Source of the DNA: Bacillota bacterium
GTDB taxonomy: Bacteria; Bacillota; Syntrophomonadia; Syntrophomonadales; DTU052
Length of the DNA stretch: 37,225 nucleotides
Assembly: GCA_029781825.1 (NCBI GenBank)
Contig: JAKOVY010000152.1
Coordinates: 1-37,225 of the forward strand
Direction: 5' to 3'
Part shown: piece after piece, positions 7,758 to 16,751 of the stretch
Layout of the letters: each line of letters starts with the position of its first letter
Position numbering within the stretch: the first letter of the stretch is position 1
Position numbers and translations under genes: made by a program
Notes under the pieces: model-generated
Databases searched by the model: none
Seen by the model: only the letters and a program-made list of their open reading frames with translations
What the model was told of the DNA's origin: nothing

Positions 7758-8978
7758 CTACTCGACAATCTTGCCGATAAGAGTACCCGGCTTCGGGCAG
7801 CAGCGGCAGGTGAGCCAAACCATCTGCTGGGGGTGGCGAGCTACCTCGATCGGATTCAGTTCATCGTCATACAGCTCAAGGAGCTGCTCGGTCCTGAGCG
7901 GCTGGTTCGGTTCCAGGAACTCCAGGTTATCACCAATACCGAAGGGGGCTCGCTGCTCTACCAGTATGCGCTTGTTTTTCTCGTCCACTTCCTTTACCAC
8001 TCCGCAGAACATTGCCCGGCGGGGGGATGCGGTTTTTTCAATATCCTGGGCATCTTCCGGCTTACCCAGGGCAAATCCGGTTGTAAAAGGACGGGTAGCC
8101 ACCCGTTCCAGTTCCCGGGTCCACCCATTTATATCCAGGGGCCTGCCTTCCAGGATGCTGTCGATAGCCTCGCGGTATACCTTGACCACCGCTGCCACGT
8201 AGTAAGGGCTTTTCATCCGGCCTTCAATCTTGAAAGCATCGACCCCTGCTTCTATCAACTGGGGAATAAGGCTTATCATGCACAGGTCCTTGGAATTCAT
8301 GACATAGCTGCCCCGCTGGTCCTCCATTACCGGGAAGTACTGTCCCGGGCGTTTTTCCTCCACCAGGGCATAACGGTAGCGGCAGGGATGAGCACACTCA
8401 CCCCGGTTGGCGCTGCGACCGGTCATCGCCTGCGAAAGCCAGCACCGGCCCGAGTACGAGAGGCACATGGCTCCGTGTATAAAAACTTCTATTTCAATGG
8501 GCACGGTTCTCCGGATACGGGCGATCTCTTCGATGCTCAGTTCCCGGGCCAAAACCAGCCGGGAGGCTCCCTGGCGCCGGTAGAATTCGGCGCTCTGATA
8601 GTTGGTGACATTGGCCTGGGTGCTGATGGTCACCGGCAGGTCCGGGCTGAATTCCCTGGCCAAAAGCAGCACGCCGGGATCCGAAACGATAAGACCGTCG
8701 ACTCCTATGTTGTTCAATTCCGTTAGGTAGGCCGGCATCCGGTCGATATCGCAGTTATGGGCGAATATGTTGACGGTTACATAAACCCTGCGCCCGGCCC
8801 GGTGGGCTAATTGCAGCCCCTTTTCCATTTCCGGCAGGGAAAAATTTTCAGCACCGGCTCGCAGGCTGAACTCATGCCCTCCCAGGTAAACGGCATCGGC
8901 TCCAAAATCTATGGCTGCTTTAAGCTTCTCCAGGCTGCCGGCCGGAGCTACCAGTTCTGGTTTTCGTCGACTCTCCAT
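7758..8978 (-). CDS. U32 family peptidase (RNA-hydroxylation related, TrhP/RlhA-like)
   Basis: 406-aa TIM-barrel protein with the U32 signature EVFIHGAMCLSYSGRC at about 164-179 and ELVAPAGSLEKLKAAIDFGADAVYLGG at the N-terminus, typical of the family. Cys172, Cys179, Cys195 and Cys199 match the Fe-S-ligating cysteines of family members that hydroxylate tRNA or rRNA (TrhP/YegQ, RlhA/YdcP). In Firmicutes homologues beside mltG, tRNA U34 hydroxylation using prephenate has been shown, so a tRNA role is more likely than proteolysis. It starts 5 bp after the mltG stop. Confidence 0.9.
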   Translation of the reverse strand: MESRRKPELVAPAGSLEKLKAAIDFGADAVYLGGHEFSLRAGAENFSLPEMEKGLQLAHRAGRRVYVTVNIFAHNCDIDRMPAYLTELNNIGVDGLIVSDPGVLLLAREFSPDLPVTISTQANVTNYQSAEFYRRQGASRLVLARELSIEEIARIRRTVPIEIEVFIHGAMCLSYSGRCWLSQAMTGRSANRGECAHPCRYRYALVEEKRPGQYFPVMEDQRGSYVMNSKDLCMISLIPQLIEAGVDAFKIEGRMKSPYYVAAVVKVYREAIDSILEGRPLDINGWTRELERVATRPFTTGFALGKPEDAQDIEKTASPRRAMFCGVVKEVDEKNKRILVEQRAPFGIGDNLEFLEPNQPLRTEQLLELYDDELNPIEVARHPQQMVWLTCRCCPKPGTLIGKIVE

Positions 8979-8983
8979 TAATC

Positions 8984-10015
8984 CTAATTCCCCTGATTCT
9001 CTCTCTTGGCTTTAAGGTGTTCGGCATAGGTCCGCGAAAATACGTGATGACCATCCTGCGTCGCCACATAGTAATAATAATCATGTTCTTCCGGCTGCAG
9101 AGCCGCAGAAATGCTGGCCGCTCCCGGTGAGGCGATGGGCCCCGGGGGCAATCCGGTATAGCGATAGGTGTTATAAGGGGAGTCAACCTCAAGGTCTTTC
9201 AGTGTAACCCGTTCTTTATGGCTGCCCAGGCTGTACAGCACGGTAGCGTCGACCTGCAGCAGCATACCCTCCCGCAGGCGATTGTATATAACCCCGGCGA
9301 TGCGCCGCCTCTCAGAATCGAACATGGCCTCTTTTTCGACCATGGAGGCTACGGTTACTACCTGATAGACAGACAGCCCCTTTTCTTTAGCAAGCTCAGC
9401 AAAGTCGCGGTTCCACACCTCGGCAAACCTTTTCAGCATCAGGTCAATCATCTGGTCAATGGAGGTATCATGCCGTATATGGTAAGTATCCGGATACAAA
9501 AACCCCTCCAGGCGGTTTTCCCGCATCGGTATATCCCGCAGAAACGGATAATCCCGGCTGCGAACCACGGCTTTGTCCCATTCTTCAGGCGTGCAGATAC
9601 CTTTGGCAGTAAAAAGCTCTTTCATCTGCTGCAGCGTGTAGCCCTCAGGTATGGTTATCCTCATACTGGCCACCCGGCCCGATACCAGGTCATCGACGAT
9701 TTCGGACATCGATTGGCTGCGCCGAAGTTGGTACAGCCCCGCCTTGAGCTTGGCGTCGTATCCCCGCAGCCGACAATACCACACGAAAAAATCCTTGTTC
9801 CTAATCAACTCATGCCCGGCCAGGATAGCGGCCACCTGTTGGGTGCTGGTATTCCCGGGAATGTTAACCTCGATGACAGTCTTGTCAAATGGGTTAACCG
9901 GTGCCATATAGCGATTGAACTGGCGCACCGAAAACCAAACGACCAACAAAACAACCAGCAAAAATATCGATATTAACAACCTTTTTCCGCCTTGGGCGCC
10001 GATAGCGTTAGCCAT
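8984..10015 (-). CDS. mltG: Endolytic murein transglycosylase MltG
   Basis: 343-aa YceG-like protein that cleaves nascent glycan strands at the membrane outer face and terminates their elongation. One membrane helix lies at about 12-31. The catalytic Glu is predicted at residue 227 in ASMVEKEA. Other family motifs are NRLEGFLYPDTY, GVIYNRLREGMLLQVDATVLYSLG (about 241-264) and YNTYRYTGLPPGPIASPG near the C-terminus. A LysM-like segment precedes the catalytic domain. The GGAGGATTT SD precedes the ATG at 10015. Its position between VanW and U32 genes follows the conserved Firmicutes order. Confidence 0.95.
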   Translation of the reverse strand: MANAIGAQGGKRLLISIFLLVVLLVVWFSVRQFNRYMAPVNPFDKTVIEVNIPGNTSTQQVAAILAGHELIRNKDFFVWYCRLRGYDAKLKAGLYQLRRSQSMSEIVDDLVSGRVASMRITIPEGYTLQQMKELFTAKGICTPEEWDKAVVRSRDYPFLRDIPMRENRLEGFLYPDTYHIRHDTSIDQMIDLMLKRFAEVWNRDFAELAKEKGLSVYQVVTVASMVEKEAMFDSERRRIAGVIYNRLREGMLLQVDATVLYSLGSHKERVTLKDLEVDSPYNTYRYTGLPPGPIASPGAASISAALQPEEHDYYYYVATQDGHHVFSRTYAEHLKAKRENQGN

Positions 10016-10114
10016 AAATCCTCCAATGAATTCAATCCACTGTATTCAACAATCCCCGTCTGCATGGTGCATACGTCATATTGGCCATCAGGGTTGACCT
10101 GCAGATCATCTTCA

Positions 10115-11710
10115 TCAATGTTGCCCCCTGTTAACGGCTTCCGGTTCCGGCCTGGGATGCAAACTGTCGGACTGTTCGGGATTGGCTGTCGGTTCCTCAG
10201 GGTCAACCGACTCTCCCGGCCCTGCTCCCGGGTCGCTAGGCTCGGGTTCTGCAGGATCGGTGACCGGTTCTTCCGGAGTCGGTTCTACGGGTTCAGTACC
10301 CGGTTCTCCGGGGATAGTCGGATCGGGAATTTCTTGGGCCGGCGGTTCCTGCTCCGGGTTAATCGGCAGTTTGGTTCCGACCAGGATCAATTTGTGCAGG
10401 GGTTGGTAAACATCAGTCGAGAGCAGTTCGCGTTTTAAAAGCTGCCCCTTTTCATCATACACGGTCCGGTAAGTTCGAACTCGATAGCCCTTGGTCCCTT
10501 CATGGTCGACCTTCTCCTCACCGAGCAGCAATTCGGGGTCATCCTTCCGTATCTCCTTGAAATCGGTTACCCCGATAATCTCACGTTCTATCTTAACTTT
10601 AACTGCAGGCCCGCTGCGTTTGCCGAGAAGCTGCACCGTCAGCTTGCCGCCTTGCACGATGGTCTTGACAACGATAGGACCGTCGGTGTCGTTTTTAAAC
10701 CGCAGATCCTTCCCTCCGTATGTAACAGTGGCATCGGTTCCTACCGGCACATAATCCACCGCTACACTGTGGTTGTGGCGCTCCAGTATCGGGAGATTGG
10801 CCAGTAAAACCGCATTGTAGAGCGTAGATGATACCTGGCAAATACCGCCGCCAATTCCAGGTTTGAATTCGTTCTGCAGGATAATCAAGGCCTCCTTGTA
10901 ACCGGTGCTGAACTCCCGAGGACCCACAGCGGTGTTGAAAGAAAACTCCTGCCCCGGCGGGATCACTGCACCGTTCAGAGTCGAGGCCGCTATGCGAAGG
11001 TTGGATGAGCGATTTATATTCTGGGTATTGAAGTAGGTTGAAAATGTGGCCAACTCCACCAGGTTGTTAATACCCGCCGGATCCACACTAACCGATTCAT
11101 AGTCGACAACGAGGCGGGCAGTTATCTTTTCCTCTCCCGTGTAATACATGGGCAATGATTTAAACGTTGCCTCCGGGTCAACTCTGAATCCGCTCTGGCC
11201 GGGAACAAGAATCGGTTTACCGTTCTCATCCCATTTAACTCGCGAAATCCTGACCGGTTCTTTCATGGAATCTATAATGTGGGACATGAACTGATTGAAC
11301 TTTTCCCGGTCATATTCAATCGGAATTTTTAACGGGTAGTCACGCCGCTGCTGGTAGCGAATCCTGCCCCACAGCCCCCGGCGCCCTTCCTGCTCCATTA
11401 TTTCATTGACAAACCTGGCCACTTGGAGTTTGGCCCCCAAGTCCTCCGCTTTTATCGAATAAGTCATTTGTGAGGTGCGTGAGTCGGTAAAAACGTACTC
11501 AACCGCACCAAAATCATCCGTCTGGTCGCTTATCAAACTGACCGCTTCATCCCGGCCAAGCCCGCTCAGGTCCTGCTCAGCCACAAAGGTTCCCCGGGGA
11601 AAAGCATCCCCGGCTAAAAGATATTGGCTGGCAAATAACATACTGCCAGCCACTATGCCGAGGATGATCGCGGCAGAAATTATCGGCACATTTCGGTACC
11701 AGACCGACAA
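10115..11710 (-). CDS. VanW family protein with peptidoglycan-binding-like repeats and G5 domain
   Basis: 531-aa exported or membrane-anchored protein. There is an N-terminal membrane helix (about 9-32), then a region resembling the PG_binding_4 domains common in VanW proteins. The VanW domain spans about 225-355 (ASTLNGAVIPPGQEFSFN, GGGICQVSSTLYNAVLLANLPILERHNHS, then TVTYGGKDLRFKN). A G5-like segment is at about 385-450. The last 80 residues are rich in Pro/Glu/Gly, a likely wall-spanning or flexible tail. The TTG start at 11710 has a GGGAGGGG SD. The biochemical role of VanW is unknown; position among mltG and PBP genes supports envelope assembly. Confidence 0.85.
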   Translation of the reverse strand: MSVWYRNVPIISAAIILGIVAGSMLFASQYLLAGDAFPRGTFVAEQDLSGLGRDEAVSLISDQTDDFGAVEYVFTDSRTSQMTYSIKAEDLGAKLQVARFVNEIMEQEGRRGLWGRIRYQQRRDYPLKIPIEYDREKFNQFMSHIIDSMKEPVRISRVKWDENGKPILVPGQSGFRVDPEATFKSLPMYYTGEEKITARLVVDYESVSVDPAGINNLVELATFSTYFNTQNINRSSNLRIAASTLNGAVIPPGQEFSFNTAVGPREFSTGYKEALIILQNEFKPGIGGGICQVSSTLYNAVLLANLPILERHNHSVAVDYVPVGTDATVTYGGKDLRFKNDTDGPIVVKTIVQGGKLTVQLLGKRSGPAVKVKIEREIIGVTDFKEIRKDDPELLLGEEKVDHEGTKGYRVRTYRTVYDEKGQLLKRELLSTDVYQPLHKLILVGTKLPINPEQEPPAQEIPDPTIPGEPGTEPVEPTPEEPVTDPAEPEPSDPGAGPGESVDPEEPTANPEQSDSLHPRPEPEAVNRGQH

Positions 11711-11770
11711 TTTATTCCCCTCCCGAGATTACTATCAGGGTTACGGCAATAAAGAAGCCGACAGGCTTCT

Positions 11771-12109
11771 TTATTCAATCTCCTCGCTTTCCGCCAATTC
11801 CTGCCAGGCGTCGGCCACCTTCTCCCATTCCTCATCATCTTCGATGTCTGCCAGGTACATGTTGCCTTCCTCATCATAGATGGCCCTTAGAATTACGATT
11901 TCGACCTCTTCTTCCTCCTCATCTTCCATCTCTTCATCGATGGGTGCGGCTACAACATAGTTGTTGCCGTCAATCTCCAGTTCGGCGATAAGTTCGAAGG
12001 AGTGTTCCTGTCCTTCATCATCGATCAAGATGAGAACCTCAAACTCTTCGCCACCATTATCCAGGTCTTCACGAAAGCCGTCTTTTGCCACAGCTCCACC
12101 CCAATTCAT
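11771..12109 (-). CDS. DUF1292 (YrzB-like) acidic protein
   Basis: 112-aa very acidic protein matching the DUF1292 family. It has a beta-strand core (EEFEVLILIDDEGQEHSFELIAELEI, then NYVVAAPIDEE) and a long Glu run (MEDEEEEEVEIVIL). In Bacillus the orthologue yrzB sits between yrrK (ruvX) and mltG, as here. Function unknown. The ATG at 12109 has a poor SD. A GTG at 12091 (MAKDGFRED) is preceded by GGGGTGG and may be the real start. Confidence 0.85.
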   Translation of the reverse strand: MNWGGAVAKDGFREDLDNGGEEFEVLILIDDEGQEHSFELIAELEIDGNNYVVAAPIDEEMEDEEEEEVEIVILRAIYDEEGNMYLADIEDDEEWEKVADAWQELAESEEIE

Positions 12110-12134
12110 TTAATTAACAAATAAATTGTATTTG

Positions 12135-12596
12135 TCATTCCTTTACCTTGTCAATCGCATCTGACTTATTATTCCCAGCTTTGCGGTCCAGGTAACCCTG
12201 CAGTATATAGACAGCAGCCAGTTTGTCGATAACCTGGCGCCGCCGGCGGCGTCGAACGTCAGCCGCGATTAAGGTCCCTTCAACAGCCCTGGTGCTCAAG
12301 CGCTCATCCTGGTACTCCACCGGAATCCCCAACTCTCGTGCCAGGAGCTCTCCGAACTCCTGTACTTCCCTGGCTTTATCCCCAAGGGTGCCGTCCATGT
12401 TGCGGGGCAGACCTAAAAGAAGGCAGGTGGCTCCGTGTTCATCGATGAGCCTGCGCACGGCGGCTACATCATAGGTCTGATCCTTACGCTCGATAACCCC
12501 AATCCCCTGGGCCGTAATCCCCAGCGGATCACTGATTGCCACTCCGATGCGCTTTTGCCCAATATCCATGGCCAGAATCCTTTTCGTTTTATTCAT
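12135..12596 (-). CDS. ruvX: RuvX/YqgF family Holliday-junction resolvase-like protein
   Basis: 153-aa RNase H-fold protein. The first acidic active-site residue is Asp11 in AMDIGQKRIGVAISD. LLLGLPRNMDGT and YQDERLSTRAVEG supply the other conserved acidic motifs. Family members act on Holliday junctions or in pre-16S rRNA 5' maturation (YqgF), so the exact role is open. Its position between ireB and the DUF1292 gene is the standard Firmicutes arrangement, here interrupted by the aldo/keto reductase. Confidence 0.92.
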   Translation of the reverse strand: MNKTKRILAMDIGQKRIGVAISDPLGITAQGIGVIERKDQTYDVAAVRRLIDEHGATCLLLGLPRNMDGTLGDKAREVQEFGELLARELGIPVEYQDERLSTRAVEGTLIAADVRRRRRRQVIDKLAAVYILQGYLDRKAGNNKSDAIDKVKE

Positions 12597-12626
12597 AATC
12601 CCCCTCGGGCGACTTGGTTTTGGGTG

Positions 12627-13571
12627 CTAGACTATCTTGATACAGAAATCCGGGCAGTACGGGGCACAATAACCGCATAACACACACCGGCGCTGATCGG
12701 CAACTGTTCGCCCCTCCTGGACCGATAAGGCTTGATAGCGGCACACCTCAACACAACTGCCGCATCCGGTGCACCACGATTCAATATGCAATCTGCGTCC
12801 AGTACGGCCTACCCTGGACTCCAATTCACGATTTCTTACACCATTAAGCCAGGCAATATTAAGATCAACCTCATCCTTGCTCCTCATGCCAATGGCCACC
12901 GAAGCCAGCCCGGGAATTTTAAACACGTACTGCAGTGCCTGATAAGCCCTGTTTACCAGGTTACCTCCACCCAGAGCCTTCATAGCGTAGAGACCTTTCC
13001 CGCGCAAGCGAGCATACTGGATGGCGGCGGCCATGGTAGTGGGAGTCCCGTCAATGATTCCGATACCGGCTTGGTTAATAAGGGGATGAATAACCTCAAT
13101 TGCGGGGTGATCAGCAGCGGCCATCACCCCGGAAACCGAGTGGGTAGACATTCCAACAGCTCTGATCAGTCCCTGCTGTTTGGCCTTGACCAGGTATTCC
13201 AAAGCCCCCCGGTGTCCTTCCAGTGTCTTTTCGTTCTCCTGCTCGTGCAGCATAAAAATATCAATGGTGGTAAGACCCATCTCATCCCGGGCTCTTTCTA
13301 CGCTCTGTTTCATCCCCTCCCAGGTGTAGGCGTAAGATTTCGAAGTGATGACCGGTTTGAATCCTGTGACGGCCAATGCCTCTCTTATGTAGGGGTAGGT
13401 ACCGTAACTCTCGGCGGTGTCCAAAAAATTGATGCCTCTTTCGAGGGCATAGGAGATAATTTCTGCGCCATCTTGTATATTGAGGCCGGCCTGCAGCGGG
13501 CCTATGGTTAACACCCCAAAACAGATGGCCGATACTCTGATGCCGGTATTACCCAGTATCCGGTACTGCAA
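12627..13571 (-). CDS. Aldo/keto reductase fused to a C-terminal 2[4Fe-4S] ferredoxin domain
   Basis: The aldo/keto reductase barrel begins LQYRILGNTGIRVSAICFG and carries the catalytic tetrad regions: Asp and Tyr in DTAESYG, Lys in ITSKSYA, His in MLHEQE. The last 55 residues hold two cysteine clusters, CTGCGSCVEVC and CVLCGYCAPYCPD, predicted to bind two [4Fe-4S] clusters. Such fusions probably couple NAD(P)H or ferredoxin to carbonyl reduction; the substrate is unknown. I prefer the TTG at 13571, with a GGGGTGA SD 26 nt after ireB, giving 314 aa. The frame is open to an ATG at 13649, but that would overlap ireB by 53 bp. Confidence 0.87.
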   Translation of the reverse strand: MQYRILGNTGIRVSAICFGVLTIGPLQAGLNIQDGAEIISYALERGINFLDTAESYGTYPYIREALAVTGFKPVITSKSYAYTWEGMKQSVERARDEMGLTTIDIFMLHEQENEKTLEGHRGALEYLVKAKQQGLIRAVGMSTHSVSGVMAAADHPAIEVIHPLINQAGIGIIDGTPTTMAAAIQYARLRGKGLYAMKALGGGNLVNRAYQALQYVFKIPGLASVAIGMRSKDEVDLNIAWLNGVRNRELESRVGRTGRRLHIESWCTGCGSCVEVCRYQALSVQEGRTVADQRRCVLCGYCAPYCPDFCIKIV

Positions 13572-13596
13572 ACCATCACCCCGGTTACTTGCGTTT

Positions 13597-13851
13597 TCAC
13601 CCTTCGAGGTACTTTCGGATAAGGACTTCAAGAATCTCGTCTCGCTCAACCTTACAGATCATGGTACGAGCATCCTTATAACTGGTAATATAAGCCGGGT
13701 CTCCTGAGATCATGAATCCCACCAGCTGGCTTACCGGGTTATAACCCTTTTCCTGCAAGGCCTGAAAGACAGATTCCAGAATAGCATCGACCTTTTCTTT
13801 TCTAGCTTTGTCTATTTGGTAACTGGTAGTCTCTTCAAATCCCCCAGACAA
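13597..13851 (-). CDS. ireB: IreB family regulatory phosphoprotein (UPF0297)
   Basis: 84-aa protein with the family core EKGYNPVSQLVGFMISGDPAYITSYKDARTMI and RDEILEVLIRKYL. IreB is phosphorylated by the Ser/Thr kinase IreK in enterococci and negatively regulates cephalosporin resistance. Direct evidence in clostridia is lacking, and no PASTA kinase is encoded in this window. TTG at 13851 is chosen because a GGGAGGTG SD lies just upstream. The next in-frame ATG, at 13887, would add a glycine-rich stretch not typical of the family. The gene is conserved between alaS and ruvX. Confidence 0.9.
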   Translation of the reverse strand: MSGGFEETTSYQIDKARKEKVDAILESVFQALQEKGYNPVSQLVGFMISGDPAYITSYKDARTMICKVERDEILEVLIRKYLEG

Positions 13852-14054
13852 TCTCCCACCTCCCTTTGGAGCAAAGCCAAATTGCAAACAATTCCGGGGT
13901 ACAGCATGCTTCCCGCCACCGGTAAAATGATGTCGGTTTCAGTTCTCGTCTCAGGTTTACGCAAATGATTGGCTCCTTATTCTATTTTCGTCGGCTGATC
14001 TGATTATTCCTCGTTACAGCCCTCTTCATATTTTGTTATCCCTGCGCACCTATA

Positions 14055-16697
14055 TTACAACAGCGAATTCTCAATGATCTCCCGCGCTGCCTGCAGAGCT
14101 TCACTCAGCTTGGCAGGGTTCTTGCCCCCCGCCTGGGCCATATCCTGACGGCCTCCTCCGCCACCGCCGACTATCTTCGCCACCTCGCTGATTATCTTGC
14201 CGGCGTGCAGCCCGCGTTCGGCCAGTTCCTTGGAAACAAAGGCAGCCAACCCCACTTTATCGTCAATCCGTGACCCCAGAACTACTACCGAGGTCCCCAG
14301 CTTATCTCTCAGGGTCTCCGCGTTCTGGCGCAGGGAGTTCATATCCGAGGCCTGAATTTCCGCGGTTAGGACACTGATATCCTGCACCTTGACCGCCTGA
14401 TCCAATACATTGGCGGCCTTTTCTTTCTCCATGCGGGTCTTTAAGGCTTCCAGCTCTTTTTCCGTTTCCCGCAGTTGGCGCAGCAGCACTTCGGTTCGTT
14501 CCGCAACTTCAGTGGGTACAACCTTCATAAGCGCTGCCGCCCTGCGCAGTTCCTCCTCGGACTGCCGGAGGCTCCTGTAGGCCTCACTGCCGGTTACCGC
14601 TTCAATGCGCCTCAGCCCCGCTCCGATACTGGCTTCTGATACAATCCTGAACAAGCCTATTTCTCCCGTGTTTTTGACGTGAGTTCCTCCACAAAGTTCC
14701 CTGCTGAAACCTTCCACTTCAACCACCCGCACCTGATCGCCGTACTTCTCACCGAACAGGGCTATGGCTCCCAGCCTTTTGGCCTCGGACAGGCTGGTCT
14801 GCCGGACCTTAACTGGAAGCAGGGACCATACCTTCTCATTTACAATCTCCTCTATGCGCTGTATCTCCTCGGGAGTTAGAGGGGCGAAATGAGAAAAGTC
14901 AAACCGCAGGCGCTCCGGTTCCACCAGAGAACCCTTCTGCTGGGCATATTCTCCAACCGTTTCCCGCAGGGCTTGGTGAAGCAGATGGGTCGCAGTATGG
15001 TTGGCAGCGGTCGCCTTCCTGCGATCGGCGTCCACCCGAGCCTGCACCACCTGGCCCTGACGAAGTATCCCTTTTACTCTTCCATAATGAAGGATCCAGC
15101 CGGCCGCTTTTTGAACATCGGTGACCTCCATTTCGCCTTCCGGACCCTTAATAATCCCCACATCGGCAACTTGACCTCCGCTCTCGGCGTAGAACGGGGT
15201 CTCCATTAAAACCACTATCGCTTCCTCATCGGCTGCTGACGCCGCTCCTTCCCCATTCTTGATTATGGCAAGTATCTCCGATTCCCACTCCAGGCACTGA
15301 TAGCCTACGAAATCGGTGGGGTTTTCGCCTTCCAGGATTGCAGTGATTGCTTTCTCCAAAGCAAAAGCTTCATTGTTCTTAAATGACCGGCGTCCTCTTT
15401 CCTTCTGCTCCTCCATCATGGCTTCAAACTCGGCCTTATCAACTTTCAGACCATATTCTTCGGCCACATCTTCGGTAAGATCGATGGGGAATCCAAAGGT
15501 ATCATAAAGCATAAATGCATCCTTGCCCGAAATTGTCCGGCTTCCCTCGCGGCGGAGCCGGTCAACAATATCCTCTACCTTGCGCAGGCCGTCATTGAGG
15601 GTGGTGAGGAACCGTTCCTCTTCCATGCGGATGACCTGCTCCACATACTGCTGTTTCTCTCTTACTTCAGGATAAGCATGCTTCATCATCTCGATAACTG
15701 CCGGCACCAATCTATAGAAAAACGGCTCGTTGAGCCCCAGGATTTTTCCAAACCGCACAGCGCGCCTCAGTATGCGGCGCAGCACGTATCCCCGGCCCTC
15801 ATTGCCGGGCAGTATACCGTCGATCACCAGGAAGGTACAGGCTCTGATATGGTCGGCGATCACCCGGAAGGGAAATCCGGCCGGACCCTTGTCATACCTC
15901 TGCCCGGTCAAACCTTCAATCTCTTTAATGATTGGCGTAAAAAGATCGGTTTCATAATTGCTGTCGACTCCCTGAAGAATGGAAGCCAGCCGTTCCAACC
16001 CCATTCCGGTATCAATGCTCGGCTTGGGCAAAGGGGTCATCTTCCCGTCCTGATCCCGGTCGTACTGCATAAATACCAGGTTCCATACCTCCAGCCAGCG
16101 GTCGCAGTCACAAGTTCCCACGCCGCAATTCGGATCGGAACACCTGTATTCCGGACCCCGGTCATAGATGATCTCGGAGCAGGGTCCACAGGGACCGGTA
16201 TCCCCCATGGACCAGAAGTTGTCCTTTTCTCCCAAACGTATAATCCGCTCCGGCGCGATGCCCGCTACCTCCTGCCACAACTCAAAAGCCTCATCATCAT
16301 CCAGGTAAACGGTAACCCACATCCGCTCGGCGGGGATTCCGGCCTTCTGCGTCAGGAACTCCCAGGCATAGGCTATTGCTTCCCGTTTAAAGTAATCGCC
16401 GAAAGAAAAGTTCCCCAGCATCTCAAAAAAAGTATGGTGACGAGGGGTACGCCCCACGGTATCCAGGTCGTTGTGCTTGCCTCCGGCTCGCATGCACCTC
16501 TGGGCGGTTACCGCCCGGCGGTAATCACGGTGCTCGATCCCCAAAAAAACATCCTTGAACTGATTCATTCCGGCATTCGTGAACAGCAATGTCGGATCGT
16601 TCGCCGGTACCAATGACGAACTGGGAACCGCCGTATGGCCGTGCTTGACAAAATAATCAATGAACATCTGCCTTATCTCATAGCTCGTAAGCAACAA
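14055..16697 (-). CDS. alaS: Alanyl-tRNA synthetase
   Basis: Class II synthetase of 880 aa (full length) that charges tRNA-Ala. Its aminoacylation core begins EIRQMFIDYFVKHGHT and includes TNAGMNQFKDVFLG and RIDHI-equivalent IADHIRACTF. The editing domain has the zinc-type motif His567-x3-His571 (NHTATH) and Cys669-GGT-His673. The C-terminal domain has a long coiled coil (about 715-765) and the Gly-rich GGGGGGRQDMAQAGG tail. The start is TTG (16697 or 16694) behind AAAGGAGG. Only 54 bp separate it from the upstream AI-2E gene, so there is no room for a T-box leader. Confidence 0.97.
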   Translation of the reverse strand: MLLTSYEIRQMFIDYFVKHGHTAVPSSSLVPANDPTLLFTNAGMNQFKDVFLGIEHRDYRRAVTAQRCMRAGGKHNDLDTVGRTPRHHTFFEMLGNFSFGDYFKREAIAYAWEFLTQKAGIPAERMWVTVYLDDDEAFELWQEVAGIAPERIIRLGEKDNFWSMGDTGPCGPCSEIIYDRGPEYRCSDPNCGVGTCDCDRWLEVWNLVFMQYDRDQDGKMTPLPKPSIDTGMGLERLASILQGVDSNYETDLFTPIIKEIEGLTGQRYDKGPAGFPFRVIADHIRACTFLVIDGILPGNEGRGYVLRRILRRAVRFGKILGLNEPFFYRLVPAVIEMMKHAYPEVREKQQYVEQVIRMEEERFLTTLNDGLRKVEDIVDRLRREGSRTISGKDAFMLYDTFGFPIDLTEDVAEEYGLKVDKAEFEAMMEEQKERGRRSFKNNEAFALEKAITAILEGENPTDFVGYQCLEWESEILAIIKNGEGAASAADEEAIVVLMETPFYAESGGQVADVGIIKGPEGEMEVTDVQKAAGWILHYGRVKGILRQGQVVQARVDADRRKATAANHTATHLLHQALRETVGEYAQQKGSLVEPERLRFDFSHFAPLTPEEIQRIEEIVNEKVWSLLPVKVRQTSLSEAKRLGAIALFGEKYGDQVRVVEVEGFSRELCGGTHVKNTGEIGLFRIVSEASIGAGLRRIEAVTGSEAYRSLRQSEEELRRAAALMKVVPTEVAERTEVLLRQLRETEKELEALKTRMEKEKAANVLDQAVKVQDISVLTAEIQASDMNSLRQNAETLRDKLGTSVVVLGSRIDDKVGLAAFVSKELAERGLHAGKIISEVAKIVGGGGGGRQDMAQAGGKNPAKLSEALQAAREIIENSLL

Positions 16698-16751
16698 AAT
16701 GGCCTCCTTTTCCCATCTAGGTTATATTGTGTCCTATGGAAGCATTTAGTG

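Noticed and set aside
9973-10206. Minus-strand open frame of 77 codons between VanW and mltG genes
   Set aside because: Overlaps both neighbours in another frame, has no SD and no recognisable family.
13812-13964. 50-codon minus-strand ORF with TTG start behind AAGGAG, between alaS and ireB
   Set aside because: Good SD but it overlaps the 5' part of ireB out of frame and has no recognisable features. It could be a leader peptide, but support is too thin.
16698-16751. T-box riboswitch or clear promoter upstream of alaS
   Set aside because: Only 54 bp are available. A TTGACA lies near 16750 on the minus strand, but the TATAAC downstream is 23 nt away, too far for a standard promoter.
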